Shown here: positions 1-9,227 of the stretch, in pieces | How the letters are laid out: each line of letters starts with the position of its first letter | Position numbering within the stretch: the first letter of the stretch is position 1 | DNA from: Pseudomonas sp. B21-048 | Lineage (GTDB): Bacteria; Pseudomonadota; Gammaproteobacteria; Pseudomonadales; Pseudomonadaceae | DNA length: 64,000 bases | Direction of reading: 5' to 3' | Assembly: GCF_024748615.1 (NCBI RefSeq) | Contig: NZ_CP087168.1 | Coordinates: forward strand, 3,658,001 to 3,722,000 | Notes under the pieces: generated by a model | Databases searched by the model: none | What the model was told of the DNA's origin: nothing | Seen by the model: the letters and a program-made list of their open reading frames with translations, nothing else | Made by a program: the position numbers and the translations under genes

Positions 1-561
1 GACTGCATGACCTACTCGGTCGGTTTCCGCGCCCCGAGCGCCGCTGAGGTGCTGACTCACTTCACCGATTTCCTCAGCCAGTTCCTGTCGGACGAAGAGC
101 GTTACACCGACGCCGACGCACTGCCGGCGGTCGATCCTCATCAGATCCAGCACGACGCCCTCGATCGCCTGAAAAGTCTGCTGGCCGAGCACATGAGCGA
201 CGAGCGCCTGCTGCTGACCTGGTTCGGCCAGTTCATGACTGAGCCGCGCTACCCGGAACTGGTGGTTGGCCCAGAGGAAGTCGAAGAAGACGACCTGCTC
301 GCCAGCCTCGAGCAAGGCGCGGTGCTGATCCGCAACCCAAGCGCACGCTTGGCCTGGTCGGAAGTCGATGACGACCTGCTGCTGTTTGCCAGCGGCCAAA
401 GCCGTTACCTGCCGGGCAAACTGCGCGAGTTGCTGAAAATGATCTGCGCCGCCGACGCGCTGCATGTCGACAACCTTGGCCAATGGCTGAGCGATGAAGA
501 CGGCCGCGGCCTGCTGTGCGAGCTGATCAAGCAAGGAAGCCTGGGATTTGCCGATGAATAA
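1..561 (+). CDS. roxA: Ribosomal protein uL16 arginine 3-hydroxylase (RoxA/YcfD), 5'-truncated by the window edge
   Basis: The reading frame is open from base 1 (Asp-Cys before the first Met), so the gene starts outside the window and only about the last 186 residues are here. They match the C-terminal half of the YcfD/RoxA cupin (JmjC-fold) 2-oxoglutarate oxygenases: the MTYSVGFRAPS strand that closes the JmjC barrel, then an acidic helical linker and a winged-helix-like tail. The iron-binding His-x-Asp pair lies upstream of the window. Family members hydroxylate an arginine of ribosomal protein L16. The stop codon overlaps the start of the downstream GNAT gene by 8 bases, so the two are probably co-transcribed. 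The order roxA, acetyltransferase, aceA, nuo is what I recall from P. aeruginosa, which supports the call. Confidence 0.85.
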   Translation, partial: DCMTYSVGFRAPSAAEVLTHFTDFLSQFLSDEERYTDADALPAVDPHQIQHDALDRLKSLLAEHMSDERLLLTWFGQFMTEPRYPELVVGPEEVEEDDLLASLEQGAVLIRNPSARLAWSEVDDDLLLFASGQSRYLPGKLRELLKMICAADALHVDNLGQWLSDEDGRGLLCELIKQGSLGFADE

Positions 562-979
562 AATTCACGTACGTGTCGCAGACTGGCAAAAGGATAACGC
601 CGAGATCCGGCGCATTCGTGAGACGGTGTTCATCGCCGAGCAATCCGTTCCGCCCGAGCTGGAATGGGATGCTGATGACGCAACGGCAGTCCACTTTCTG
701 GCCTTTGAAGGCGACTTCCCGATCGGCACCGCCCGCCTGCTGCCAGATGGTCACATCGGCCGGGTGTCGGTGCTGAAGGACTGGCGCGGCTTGAAAGTCG
801 GCGATGCGCTGATGCAAGCGGTGATCGGTGAAGCCGAGGAGCGCGGACTGAAGCAGCAGATGCTGAGCGCGCAAGTGCAGGCCACGGCGTTCTATGAGCG
901 TTTGGGTTTCAGCATGGTCAGTGAGGAATTCCTGGAAGCCGGGATTCCGCATGTGGACATGGTGCGGCACTCCGCCTGA
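554..979 (+). CDS. GNAT family N-acetyltransferase
   Basis: A 141-residue protein with a single GNAT fold: an N-terminal strand-helix (IRRIRETVFIAEQSVP), the core strands (HFLAFEGDFPIGTARLLP), an acetyl-CoA loop in a diverged form (RVSVLKDWRGLKVGDALM) and a C-terminal AFYERLGF motif typical of motif B. It resembles the small ElaA/YjcF-type acetyltransferases, whose substrates are mostly unknown. The ATG at 554 is chosen over the in-frame TTG at 548 because the product then begins MNKIHVRVADW, and the ATG lies inside the end of roxA as in translationally coupled genes. A hairpin terminator follows within 60 bases. Substrate not predicted. Confidence 0.85.
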   Translation: MNKIHVRVADWQKDNAEIRRIRETVFIAEQSVPPELEWDADDATAVHFLAFEGDFPIGTARLLPDGHIGRVSVLKDWRGLKVGDALMQAVIGEAEERGLKQQMLSAQVQATAFYERLGFSMVSEEFLEAGIPHVDMVRHSA

Positions 980-1002
980 GACCCTGTAACTGATCGTTCC
1001 CA

Positions 1003-1034
1003 CGCCCCGCCATCCCCGGATGCCGGGGCGTTTT
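1003..1034 (+). terminator. Rho-independent terminator after the roxA-GNAT pair
   Basis: CGCCCCG (1003-1009) pairs with CGGGGCG (1024-1030), and an inner CATCC/GGATG pairing extends the stem; TTTT follows. The preceding 14 bases (991-1004) match the end of the long GATCGTTCCCACG intergenic repeat found complete elsewhere in the window, so a repeat fragment abuts or forms part of the terminator. Confidence 0.75.
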
Positions 1035-1112
1035 GCTGTCTACGACTCAACTTGCCCCACCCCGGGCCGACAAACTGGCAATATCAAGACGTTGAAGGCG
1101 GAGATAACGGAT

Positions 1113-1874
1113 ATGTCCCTACGCACCCTGCTCACCACGCTGCTGCTGACCTGCAGTTTTTCGGTCATGGCCGCCACCGAGATCGTGCCCCTGAACTATC
1201 GCACCAGCGCCGATCTGCTGCCGGTGGCGCAGAATTTCATCGGCAAGGATGGCAAGGTCAGCGCCTATGGCAATCAGCTGATCGTCAATGCAGAACAGCG
1301 CAAGATCGACGAACTTAAGGCCTTGATCAACCAACTCGACGTGGCCGCCAAGCGCTTGCTGATCACCGTCGACACCAGCGAAAACAACTTCCAGGGTGAT
1401 CAGGGTTACTCGGTGAACGGTGCCAAGCCGAGCCAGACTCGCATCATCAACCACAGCACCGACAGCCGCGACGGCGGTATCCAGCAGGTTCAGACCAGCG
1501 AAGGCACACCGGCGCTGATCCAGGTCGGCCAAAGCGTGCCGCTCACCAACACCCAGACTGACAGCTATGGTGACCTGCGCAGCCAGACCGAATACCGCAA
1601 TGTCACCCAAGGCTTCTACGTCACCGCCAGCGTTACCGGCGACATCGTTCATCTGGCAATCAGTACTAACCGTGACCGGATGAGCCAGGAACGTCCCGAT
1701 GTAGTGAACGTGCAAAGCACCGACACAACGGTCAGCGGCCGACTGGGCGAGTGGATCACCCTGGCCGGCGTAAATCGCCAGACTCAGGCCGACAAACAGG
1801 GCCCGACCCGCAGCTACTCGACTCAGGGCCGGGATGACATGACTCTGCGAGTGAAAGTCGATACGTTGGACTAA
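1113..1874 (+). CDS. Exported secretin-like (secretin N-domain) protein of unknown role
   Basis: A 253-residue protein with a clear Sec signal peptide (about residues 1-21, hydrophobic LLTTLLLTC, then VMAA). Residues about 22-77 read like a secretin N-domain: a strand with APLNYR-like spacing, then an IVNAEQRKIDELKALINQLD helix as in GspD/PilQ N1 modules. The C-terminal half (TPALIQVGQSVPL, QGFYVTASVTGDIVHLAIS, GEWITLAGV) resembles strands of the secretin beta domain but is too short for an outer-membrane gate. No secretion genes are nearby, so this is an orphan secretin-like protein. The ATG at 1113 is preferred over earlier in-frame starts because it has GGAG upstream and gives the signal peptide directly. 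Function unknown; it is next to aceA in other Pseudomonas as I recall. Confidence 0.7.
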   Translation: MSLRTLLTTLLLTCSFSVMAATEIVPLNYRTSADLLPVAQNFIGKDGKVSAYGNQLIVNAEQRKIDELKALINQLDVAAKRLLITVDTSENNFQGDQGYSVNGAKPSQTRIINHSTDSRDGGIQQVQTSEGTPALIQVGQSVPLTNTQTDSYGDLRSQTEYRNVTQGFYVTASVTGDIVHLAISTNRDRMSQERPDVVNVQSTDTTVSGRLGEWITLAGVNRQTQADKQGPTRSYSTQGRDDMTLRVKVDTLD

Positions 1875-2388
1875 AGCACCAAAAACTGACTGATTAGTCG
1901 TATTAGACCAAAGATGTAGTGCTTGAAAAAAAGCACTACAAAACGTTTGACGAGCCAAAAAAGCAAAGGCATGATGGCCTCGCTCCCGCTAATCAGAGGC
2001 CCTGGCAAGGGCTTTCGAGTCGCTGTTCGCACCTACCCCGCGAGCCGATTCGTGTCTGTACCGCCCATAAGGTGTGTTTGACGAGGTTGCCGACTGGAAC
2101 GAAGTTGTCCCGAGGGACGGAAGCGTAATTAGGTAACCCGGCTCCACACTGAAGTTCGCACCAAGGCCCACGACGCCTGAATGCGCTCGCCAGTTCGCCC
2201 TTACCTGCTCACTTCCCCTCGAGCCCATCGTTCATCCCGTCGCCATCCCCGCCGAACCCGACTTGACCGCCTAAGCTTCTGGTCAGCGAGCAGCCTCTTA
2301 CGCCCTTCTTGAAACGCGTACTTGGCTGGAGCCGTAATTTTCCACCCCAAGATGACTTTTCATAAAAGACGCGACGAGGTTTATCTCC
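1875..2388 (+). other. 514-base intergenic region upstream of aceA; structured, no convincing gene
   Basis: No supported coding gene. There is a 9-bp hairpin, GTAGTGCTT (1916-1924) with AAGCACTAC (1931-1939), without a T tract. A smaller stem, GTCCC/GGGAC (2107-2118), is followed by GGA-rich sequence. A GAGG ribosome-binding site at 2376-2379 serves aceA. The length and stems would fit a long regulated 5' leader or a small RNA, but I cannot identify one. Confidence 0.4.
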
Positions 2389-3714
2389 ATGGCACTGACA
2401 CGCGAACAGCAAATTGCAGCCCTCGAAAAAGATTGGGCTGAAAACCCGCGCTGGAAAGGCGTGACACGCAATTACTCCGCTGCTGACGTCGTCCGTCTGC
2501 GTGGCTCGGTTCAACCTGAGCACACCTTTGCAAAAATGGGCGCCGAGAAGCTTTGGAACCTGGTGACCCAGGGTGCCAAGCCGTCCTTCCGTCCTGAGAA
2601 AGATTTCGTCAACTGCATGGGCGCCCTGACCGGCGGCCAGGCTGTGCAACAAGTCAAGGCTGGTATCCAGGCGATCTACCTGTCGGGCTGGCAAGTGGCT
2701 GCGGACAACAACTCCGCCGAATCGATGTACCCGGATCAGTCGCTGTACCCGGTGGATTCGGTTCCGACCGTGGTCAAGCGCATCAACAACTCGTTCCGTC
2801 GCGCTGACCAGATCCAGTGGAAAGCCGGCAAGAACCCGGGCGACGAAGGTTACATCGACTACTTCGCTCCGATCGTGGCTGACGCCGAAGCCGGTTTCGG
2901 CGGCGTTCTGAACGCTTACGAACTGATGAAGAGCATGATCGAAGCAGGCGCCGCCGGCGTTCACTTCGAAGACCAATTGGCTTCCGTTAAAAAATGCGGC
3001 CACATGGGCGGCAAGGTACTGGTTCCTACCCAGGAAGCTGTGCAGAAGTTGACCGCTGCTCGTCTGGCAGCTGACGTTGCCGGTACTCCGACCATCATTC
3101 TGGCCCGTACCGACGCTAACGCAGCTGACCTGCTGACCTCTGACTGCGATCCATATGACCAGCCATTCGTGACTGGCGAACGCACCCAGGAAGGCTTCTA
3201 TAAAGTGCGTGCCGGCCTGGACCAGGCCATTGCTCGCGGCCTGGCGTACGCACCATTCGCCGACCTGATCTGGTGCGAAACCGCCAAGCCGGATCTGGAC
3301 GAGGCTCGTCGCTTCGCTGAAGCGATCAAAAAGGAATACCCGGACCAACTGCTGTCGTACAACTGCTCGCCTTCCTTCAACTGGAAGAAAAACCTGGACG
3401 ACGCGACCATCGCCAAGTTCCAGCGTGAACTGTCCGCCATGGGTTACAAGCACCAGTTCATCACCCTGGCCGGCATTCACAACATGTGGCACAGCATGTT
3501 CAACCTGGCGCACGACTACGCCCGCAACGACATGACTGCCTACGTGAAACTGCAAGAGCAAGAGTTCGCTGACGCTGCCAAGGGTTACACCTTCGTGGCT
3601 CACCAGCAGGAAGTGGGCACCGGCTACTTCGACGACATGACCACCGTGATTCAAGGTGGCACGTCCTCGGTAACCGCGCTGACGGGTTCGACCGAAGAAG
3701 AACAGTTCCACTGA
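2389..3714 (+). CDS. aceA: Isocitrate lyase
   Basis: A 441-residue enzyme of normal length for a proteobacterial isocitrate lyase. It cleaves isocitrate to glyoxylate and succinate in the glyoxylate shunt, in the cytoplasm, for growth on acetate, fatty acids or leucine-derived acetyl-CoA. The catalytic KKCGH motif is at residues 201-205 (nucleophile Cys203), preceded by the Mg-binding region (DADAGFG-like [10 protein letters not shown], 163-172) and the FEDQ strand (193-196). The SPSFNW motif follows near residue 328. The ATG has GAGG ten bases upstream. It is transcribed alone, with its own strong terminator. The liu genes later in the window make acetyl-CoA and acetoacetate, which would need this shunt when leucine is the carbon source. 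Confidence 0.97.
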   Translation: MALTREQQIAALEKDWAENPRWKGVTRNYSAADVVRLRGSVQPEHTFAKMGAEKLWNLVTQGAKPSFRPEKDFVNCMGALTGGQAVQQVKAGIQAIYLSGWQVAADNNSAESMYPDQSLYPVDSVPTVVKRINNSFRRADQIQWKAGKNPGDEGYIDYFAPIVADAEAGFGGVLNAYELMKSMIEAGAAGVHFEDQLASVKKCGHMGGKVLVPTQEAVQKLTAARLAADVAGTPTIILARTDANAADLLTSDCDPYDQPFVTGERTQEGFYKVRAGLDQAIARGLAYAPFADLIWCETAKPDLDEARRFAEAIKKEYPDQLLSYNCSPSFNWKKNLDDATIAKFQRELSAMGYKHQFITLAGIHNMWHSMFNLAHDYARNDMTAYVKLQEQEFADAAKGYTFVAHQQEVGTGYFDDMTTVIQGGTSSVTALTGSTEEEQFH

Positions 3715-3783
3715 TCTGCTTCGCTTAAGCAAACGGCCCTTGCGGACCGAATAAAAAGCTAACCGCAAAGCCGCTCATCTGAC

Positions 3784-3810
3784 GCCCCGACTGGTTCGGG
3801 GCTTTTTTTT
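3784..3810 (+). terminator. Rho-independent terminator of aceA
   Basis: GCCCCGA (3784-3790), loop CTGGT, TCGGGGC (3796-3802), then eight T residues (3803-3810). Textbook form, 70 bases after the aceA stop. Confidence 0.93.
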
Positions 3811-4281
3811 CCTGCCATTTATCGACCACCAAGAAACCCGACCCCCACAGGGAACGCGTCAACCTACAAAACTCTGCGAAACACATTGATCCAGAGCAGT
3901 TTCCCGACCCGGAAAATCAGGTAAAACGACCACGCTCGCTACTTGCAGTAACGCGTATATAAGACAACTTCCCGGCCACCCACCCGATAAACAGTTTGAA
4001 AACTGCGACAAATAATATTGATTATCATTTAGCGAGAACTATGTTCGTTACATTCCCTACAAAACATATTTGACAAAACCCCCGCTAATGCCCGAGTGGC
4101 ATGGGCTACAGGGCTTTGGAGGCGTGCTATGTCCTTATTCTTGTAAATAATTTCGCTATCTGAATTTTACTTGCTCGGTGTTTAGCCATAAAATCACCGC
4201 GATTGATTGCTGCGACATATCGTCACTGCTTTGTTTCTTTTCAAGCTCAGAGACCTTTGCTCTCTGTCAAGGATTACCAGC
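3811..4281 (+). other. AT-richer region upstream of the nuo operon
   Basis: 471 bases without a full gene. Its base composition is clearly more AT-rich than the flanking genes, as expected of a promoter region for a large operon. I see a TTGACA at 4070-4075 but no convincing -10 at 16-18 bases. ATGCC/GGCAT (4088-4102) can form a hairpin. GGAGG at 4118-4122 is followed by ATG at 4129 and a five-codon ORF (MSLFL, stop at 4144-4146), which could be a leader peptide or chance. The nuoA ribosome-binding site is AAGGA near 4270. Confidence 0.45.
4011..4029 (+). promoter_or_regulatory. Possible Fur box upstream of nuo
   Basis: AATAATATTGATTATCATT. The right half ATTATCATT matches the Fur half-site exactly; the left half is only partial (about 12 of 19 against the classical consensus). 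Weak candidate for iron control of the iron-sulfur-rich complex I operon. Confidence 0.3.
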
Positions 4282-4695
4282 ATGCCCGAAGCGACCGGAC
4301 TCATGGCCCACAACTGGGGCTTTGCCATTTTCCTTCTGGGTGTCGGCGGCCTTTGCGCCTTCATGCTCGGCGTATCCAGCCTCCTCGGGTCAAAAGCCTG
4401 GGGCCGCAGCAAAAACGAACCGTTCGAGTCCGGCATGCTACCTACCGGTGGCGCCCGCTTGCGGCTCTCAGCCAAATTCTATCTGGTCGCGATGCTCTTC
4501 GTGATCTTCGATATCGAAGCCCTTTTTCTCTTTGCCTGGTCTGTGTCCGTCCGCGAAAGCGGCTGGACCGGATTCGTCGAAGCTCTCGTTTTCATAGCAA
4601 TTCTGTTGGCAGGTCTTGTCTACCTATTCCGAGTGGGCGCCCTTGACTGGGCTCCGGAAGCTCGTCGTAAGCGGCAAGCGAAGCTGAAACAATGA
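4282..4695 (+). CDS. nuoA: NADH-quinone oxidoreductase subunit A
   Basis: A 137-residue small membrane subunit of complex I with three predicted transmembrane helices ([56 protein letters not shown]). The conserved SKWGRS-like loop ([16 protein letters not shown]) and the [11 protein letters not shown] helix are diagnostic. NuoA lies near the quinone pocket, next to NuoH and NuoJ. The ATG at 4282 is chosen because AAGGA is about nine bases upstream and earlier in-frame codons add an unconserved tail. First gene of the operon, so the promoter must lie in the preceding intergenic region. Confidence 0.95.
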   Translation: MPEATGLMAHNWGFAIFLLGVGGLCAFMLGVSSLLGSKAWGRSKNEPFESGMLPTGGARLRLSAKFYLVAMLFVIFDIEALFLFAWSVSVRESGWTGFVEALVFIAILLAGLVYLFRVGALDWAPEARRKRQAKLKQ

Positions 4696-4705
4696 GGCTT
4701 TGGCA

Positions 4706-5380
4706 ATGCAATACAATCTCACCAGGATCGACCCCGATGCTCCTAACGAGCAGTATCCGATTGGCCAACGGGAAACCGTTTCCGATCCGTTAGAAGATCA
4801 AGTCCACAAAAACATTTTCATGGGCAAGCTCGAAGACGTGCTCAACGGCACGATCAACTGGGGGCGCAAGAACTCCCTGTGGCCGTATAACTTCGGTCTT
4901 TCGTGCTGCTACGTGGAAATGACCACCGCCTTCACGGCGCCCCACGACATCGCGCGCTTTGGCGCCGAGGTGATCCGGGCATCGCCGCGTCAGGCGGATT
5001 TCATGGTTATCGCCGGTACCTGCTTCATCAAGATGGCGCCGATCATTCAGCGTCTCTACGAGCAAATGCTCGAGCCTAAGTGGGTCATCTCCATGGGTTC
5101 GTGCGCCAACTCCGGTGGCATGTACGACATCTACTCCGTCGTTCAAGGGGTGGACAAGTTCCTGCCCGTGGACGTCTACGTGCCTGGCTGCCCGCCCCGC
5201 CCTGAAGCTTTTCTGCAGGGCTTGATGCTCTTGCAAGAGTCGATTGGACAGGAGCGTCGCCCACTTTCCTGGGTCGTTGGCGATCAAGGCGTGTACCGCG
5301 CCGAGATGCCTTCGCAAAAGGATGCGCGCCGCGAACAGCGAATCGCAGTCACCAACCTGCGCAGCCCCGACGAAGTCTGA
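4706..5380 (+). CDS. nuoB: NADH-quinone oxidoreductase subunit B (cluster N2)
   Basis: A 224-residue peripheral-arm subunit. The four ligands of cluster N2 are visible: the tandem pair Cys67-Cys68 in LSCCYVEM, Cys133 in MGSCANSGG and Cys162 in [10 protein letters not shown]2 passes electrons to quinone at the junction of the two arms. The ATG at 4706 has GAGG eight bases upstream; an in-frame TTG two codons earlier is rejected. It begins ten bases after nuoA ends. The 72-base gap before nuoCD is the longest spacing in the first half of the operon. Confidence 0.96.
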   Translation: MQYNLTRIDPDAPNEQYPIGQRETVSDPLEDQVHKNIFMGKLEDVLNGTINWGRKNSLWPYNFGLSCCYVEMTTAFTAPHDIARFGAEVIRASPRQADFMVIAGTCFIKMAPIIQRLYEQMLEPKWVISMGSCANSGGMYDIYSVVQGVDKFLPVDVYVPGCPPRPEAFLQGLMLLQESIGQERRPLSWVVGDQGVYRAEMPSQKDARREQRIAVTNLRSPDEV

Positions 5381-5452
5381 TCCAGATCTGTTCTTACAAA
5401 GAAACGAGACACTGGCTTCATTCTTTACGTTGACCGAAAGCGATAAATAACC

Positions 5453-7237
5453 ATGACTACAGGCAGTGCTCTGTACATCCCGCCTTATAAGGCAGACGAC
5501 CAGGATGTGGTCGTCGAACTGAACAATCGTTTTGGCCCGGAGGCGTTCACCGCCCAGCCTACCCGCACCGGCATGCCGGTGCTTTGGGTTGCCCGCGCCA
5601 ATCTCGTCGAAGTGATGACCTTCCTGCGCAACCTGCCCAAGCCGTACGTCATGCTCTATGACCTGCACGGCGTGGACGAGCGTCTGCGCACCAAGCGTCA
5701 AGGGCTGCCAAGCGGCGCCGATTTCACTGTGTTCTATCACTTGATGTCGATCGAACGTAATAGTGACGTAATGATCAAGGTCGCCTTGTCCGAGAGCGAC
5801 CTTAGCTTGCCGACCGTCACCAGCATCTGGCCGAACGCCAACTGGTACGAGCGTGAAGTGTGGGACATGTACGGCATCAACTTTGCCGGTCACCCGCACC
5901 TGACCCGCATCATGATGCCGCCGACCTGGGAAGGTCACCCGCTGCGCAAGGATTTCCCGGCCCGTGCCACCGAGTTCGACCCGTTCAGCCTGACCCTGGC
6001 CAAGCAACAGCTTGAGGAAGAAGCCGCGCGCTTCAAGCCTGAAGACTGGGGCATGAAGCGTTCAGGTGCGAACGAGGACTACATGTTCCTCAACTTAGGT
6101 CCCAACCACCCTTCGGCGCACGGTGCGTTCCGCATCATTCTGCAGCTGGACGGTGAAGAGATCGTCGATTGCGTACCGGACGTCGGTTACCACCACCGTG
6201 GTGCCGAGAAAATGGCCGAGCGTCAGTCCTGGCACAGCTTCATTCCGTACACCGACCGTATCGACTACCTCGGTGGCGTGATGAACAACCTGCCGTACGT
6301 GCTCTCGGTCGAGAAGCTGGCCGGCATCAAGGTGCCCGAGAAGGTCGACGTCATCCGCATCATGATGGCCGAGTTCTTCCGGATCACCAGCCACCTGCTG
6401 TTCTTGGGGACTTACATCCAGGACGTCGGCGCCATGACCCCGGTGTTCTTCACCTTCACCGACCGCCAGAAGGCGTACACGGTGATCGAAGCCATCACCG
6501 GTTTCCGTCTGCACCCGGCCTGGTACCGCATCGGTGGCGTCGCTCATGACTTGCCGCGCGGCTGGGAAAAACTGGTCAAGGATTTCGTCGAGTGGATGCC
6601 AAAGCGTCTGGACGAATACCAGAAAGCCGCACTGGACAACAGCATCCTGCGTGGCCGGACCATCGGTGTCGCCGCCTACAACACCAAAGAAGCCCTGGAA
6701 TGGGGTGTCACCGGTGCTGGCCTGCGTTCGACCGGTTGCGATTTCGACCTGCGTAAGGCTCGCCCTTACTCCGGCTACGAAAACTTCGAATTCGAAATCC
6801 CGCTGGCGGCCAATGGCGATGCCTACGACCGTTGCATCGTTCGCGTCGAAGAAATGCGCCAGAGCCTCAAGATCATCGAGCAGTGCATGCGCAACATGCC
6901 GGAAGGCCCGTACAAGGCGGATCACCCGCTGACCACGCCGCCACCCAAAGAGCGCACGCTGCAACACATCGAGACCCTGATCACGCACTTCCTGCAAGTT
7001 TCGTGGGGCCCGGTCATGCCGGCCAACGAATCCTTCCAGATGATCGAAGCGACCAAGGGCATCAACAGTTATTACCTGACGAGCGATGGCGGCACCATGA
7101 GCTACCGCACCCGGATTCGTACTCCAAGCTTCCCGCACCTGCAGCAGATCCCTTCGGTGATCAAAGGCAGCATGGTCGCGGACTTGATCGCGTACCTGGG
7201 TAGTATCGATTTCGTTATGGCCGACGTGGACCGCTAA
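5453..7237 (+). CDS. nuoCD: Fused NADH-quinone oxidoreductase subunit C/D
   Basis: A 594-residue single reading frame in which the 30-kDa NuoC domain (about residues 1-190, with [14 protein letters not shown] and GHPLRKDFP) is joined to the 49-kDa NuoD domain (about 215-594, with [14 protein letters not shown], the quinone-site loop, and FELRKAxPYSGYE-like [15 protein letters not shown]). The fusion is the normal state in gamma-proteobacteria such as E. coli and Pseudomonas, not an assembly error. NuoD contributes the quinone-binding His/Tyr residues next to NuoB. The ribosome-binding site is poor (GAAAGCGATAAATAACC), which suggests partial coupling to nuoB translation or lower initiation. 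Confidence 0.96.
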   Translation: MTTGSALYIPPYKADDQDVVVELNNRFGPEAFTAQPTRTGMPVLWVARANLVEVMTFLRNLPKPYVMLYDLHGVDERLRTKRQGLPSGADFTVFYHLMSIERNSDVMIKVALSESDLSLPTVTSIWPNANWYEREVWDMYGINFAGHPHLTRIMMPPTWEGHPLRKDFPARATEFDPFSLTLAKQQLEEEAARFKPEDWGMKRSGANEDYMFLNLGPNHPSAHGAFRIILQLDGEEIVDCVPDVGYHHRGAEKMAERQSWHSFIPYTDRIDYLGGVMNNLPYVLSVEKLAGIKVPEKVDVIRIMMAEFFRITSHLLFLGTYIQDVGAMTPVFFTFTDRQKAYTVIEAITGFRLHPAWYRIGGVAHDLPRGWEKLVKDFVEWMPKRLDEYQKAALDNSILRGRTIGVAAYNTKEALEWGVTGAGLRSTGCDFDLRKARPYSGYENFEFEIPLAANGDAYDRCIVRVEEMRQSLKIIEQCMRNMPEGPYKADHPLTTPPPKERTLQHIETLITHFLQVSWGPVMPANESFQMIEATKGINSYYLTSDGGTMSYRTRIRTPSFPHLQQIPSVIKGSMVADLIAYLGSIDFVMADVDR

Positions 7238-7239
7238 GC

Positions 7240-7737
7240 ATGAACAGCCCGCTTATCCAGACAGACCGTTTCGCCCTGAGCGAAACCGAGCGCTCGGCCA
7301 TCGAGCACGAGCTGCATCACTACGAAGACCCGCGCGCGGCGTCGATCGAAGCCCTGAAGATCGTCCAGAAGGAACGTGGCTGGGTGCCTGACGGCGCGCT
7401 CTACGCCATCGGCGAGATCCTCGGCATCCCGGCCAGCGACGTTGAAGGGGTGGCGACGTTCTACAGCCAGATCTTCCGTCAGCCCGTGGGCCGTCACATC
7501 ATTCGCGTCTGCGACAGCATGGTCTGCTACATCGGCGGCCACGAGTCGGTGGTCAGCGAAATCCAGAGCAAACTGGGCATCGGCCTGGGTCAGACCACCG
7601 TCGACGGTCGCTTTACCCTGCTGCCGGTCTGCTGCCTCGGCAACTGCGACAAGGCGCCAGCGCTGATGATCGACGACGACACGTTCGGTGATGTGCAGCC
7701 TGCCGGCGTTGCCAAATTGCTCGAGGGCTACGTATGA
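7240..7737 (+). CDS. nuoE: NADH-quinone oxidoreductase subunit E (cluster N1a)
   Basis: A 165-residue thioredoxin-like subunit carrying a [2Fe-2S] cluster. Its ligands are in CDSMVC (Cys-x4-Cys) and CCLGNC near the C terminus. It forms the NADH dehydrogenase module with NuoF and NuoG. Only two bases separate it from nuoCD, and it overlaps nuoF by four bases (ATGA at 7734-7737), which indicates translational coupling within the module. Confidence 0.96.
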   Translation: MNSPLIQTDRFALSETERSAIEHELHHYEDPRAASIEALKIVQKERGWVPDGALYAIGEILGIPASDVEGVATFYSQIFRQPVGRHIIRVCDSMVCYIGGHESVVSEIQSKLGIGLGQTTVDGRFTLLPVCCLGNCDKAPALMIDDDTFGDVQPAGVAKLLEGYV

Positions 7738-9089
7738 CCCTGACTTCCTTCGGTCCAGCCAACCGCATCAAGCGTGTCGCTGAGACTCATCCGCTCACCT
7801 GGCGCCTGCGTGACGACGGCGAAGCCGTATGGCTCGACGAATACCAGGCCAAGAACGGTTACGCCGCTGCGCGCAAGGCCTTCGCCGACATGGCCCAGGA
7901 CGACATCGTCCAGACCGTGAAAGACTCCGGCCTCAAGGGCCGCGGCGGTGCAGGCTTCCCCACGGGCGTGAAGTGGGGCCTGATGCCCAAGGACGAATCC
8001 ATCAACATCCGCTACCTGCTGTGCAACGCGGATGAGATGGAGCCGAACACCTGGAAAGACCGCATGCTGATGGAGCAACTGCCCCATCTGCTGATCGAAG
8101 GCATGCTGATCAGTGCTCGCGCGCTGAAAACCTACCGTGGCTACATCTTCCTGCGTGGCGAATACACCACCGCCGCCAGGCACCTGAACCGTGCCGTGGA
8201 AGAAGCCAAGGCTGCTGGCCTGCTGGGTAAAAACATCCTGGGTTCGGGTTTTGATTTCGAGCTCTTCGTGCACACCGGTGCCGGGCGTTACATCTGCGGT
8301 GAAGAAACCGCACTGATCAACTCCCTCGAAGGCCGCCGCGCCAACCCGCGCTCCAAGCCACCCTTCCCTGCCGCCGTGGGCGTGTGGGGCAAGCCGACCT
8401 GCGTGAACAACGTCGAAACCCTGTGCAACGTGCCGGCAATCATTGCCGACGGCGTGGACTGGTACAAATCGTTGGCCCGCGAAGGCAGCGAAGACATGGG
8501 CACCAAGCTGATGGGCTTCTCCGGCAAGGTCAAGAACCCTGGCCTGTGGGAATTGCCGTTCGGCGTCACCGGTCGCGAGCTGTTCGAAGACTACGCCGGC
8601 GGCATGCGCGACGGTTACACGCTCAAGTGCTGGCAGCCAGGCGGCGCCGGTACCGGTTTCCTGTTGCCAGAACACCTGGACGCACAAATGTACGCCGGCG
8701 GCATCGCCAAAGTGGGCACCCGCATGGGTACCGGCTTGGCCATGGCGGTGGACGACAGCGTCAACATGGTGTCCTTGCTGCGCAACATGGAGCAGTTCTT
8801 CGCTCGCGAATCCTGCGGCTTCTGCACCCCTTGCCGCGATGGCTTGCCATGGAGCGTCAAGCTCTTGATGGCCATCGAGAACGGCGAAGGCCAGCCCGGC
8901 GATATCGAGACCCTGCTGGGTCTGGTCGGTTTCCTCGGCCCGGGCAAGACCTTCTGTGCACACGCACCGGGTGCCGTGGAGCCGTTGGGCAGCGCCATCA
9001 AATACTTCCGTCCAGAGTTCGAAGCCGGCATCGCGCCCACCAGCGCCGTCGTCCCGCCTCTGGCAAAGCCGATCGTAGTCGGCGCGTAA
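7734..9089 (+). CDS. nuoF: NADH-quinone oxidoreductase subunit F (FMN/NADH binding)
   Basis: A 451-residue subunit that oxidises NADH. The glycine-rich FMN/NADH site [10 protein letters not shown] is near residue 70. The second nucleotide motif is [13 protein letters not shown], and the N3 [4Fe-4S] ligands are in [12 protein letters not shown], with the fourth Cys in [10 protein letters not shown]. Length is normal. It is followed by a 138-base gap holding a strong hairpin before nuoG, the only such structure inside the operon. Confidence 0.97.
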   Translation: MTLTSFGPANRIKRVAETHPLTWRLRDDGEAVWLDEYQAKNGYAAARKAFADMAQDDIVQTVKDSGLKGRGGAGFPTGVKWGLMPKDESINIRYLLCNADEMEPNTWKDRMLMEQLPHLLIEGMLISARALKTYRGYIFLRGEYTTAARHLNRAVEEAKAAGLLGKNILGSGFDFELFVHTGAGRYICGEETALINSLEGRRANPRSKPPFPAAVGVWGKPTCVNNVETLCNVPAIIADGVDWYKSLAREGSEDMGTKLMGFSGKVKNPGLWELPFGVTGRELFEDYAGGMRDGYTLKCWQPGGAGTGFLLPEHLDAQMYAGGIAKVGTRMGTGLAMAVDDSVNMVSLLRNMEQFFARESCGFCTPCRDGLPWSVKLLMAIENGEGQPGDIETLLGLVGFLGPGKTFCAHAPGAVEPLGSAIKYFRPEFEAGIAPTSAVVPPLAKPIVVGA

Positions 9090-9097
9090 ACGCTTAA

Positions 9098-9129
9098 AAA
9101 AGGCGAAGGGTCCGTGCCCTTCGCCTTTT
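9098..9129 (+). terminator. Terminator-like hairpin between nuoF and nuoG
   Basis: AAAAGGCGAAGGG (9098-9110), loop TCCGTG, CCCTTCGCCTTTT (9117-9129): a perfect 13-bp stem ending in only four T residues. Because nuoG to nuoN must be expressed, this is more likely a partial terminator, a processing or stability element, or the end of a short transcript than a full stop. A second ribosome entry for nuoG lies about 100 bases downstream. Confidence 0.6.
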
Positions 9130-9227
9130 CGTCCGATGACGCCTTTCGAGGCTGTTTGGATTCGGACGAATAACAAGATTCCATTAGCCACGCCCGCTGA
9201 CACCGGGCCAACGAAGAACTTTGAACC

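Noticed and set aside
1916..1939. GTAGTGCTT/AAGCACTAC hairpin as a terminator of the secretin-like gene
   Set aside because: It has no T tract on either side; kept only as part of the intergenic description.
2209..3768. A 519-codon minus-strand frame over aceA
   Set aside because: Shadow of isocitrate lyase; no ribosome-binding site or domain.
5453..7237. nuoC and nuoD as a possible frameshift or assembly fusion
   Set aside because: The fused nuoCD gene is normal in this group of bacteria.
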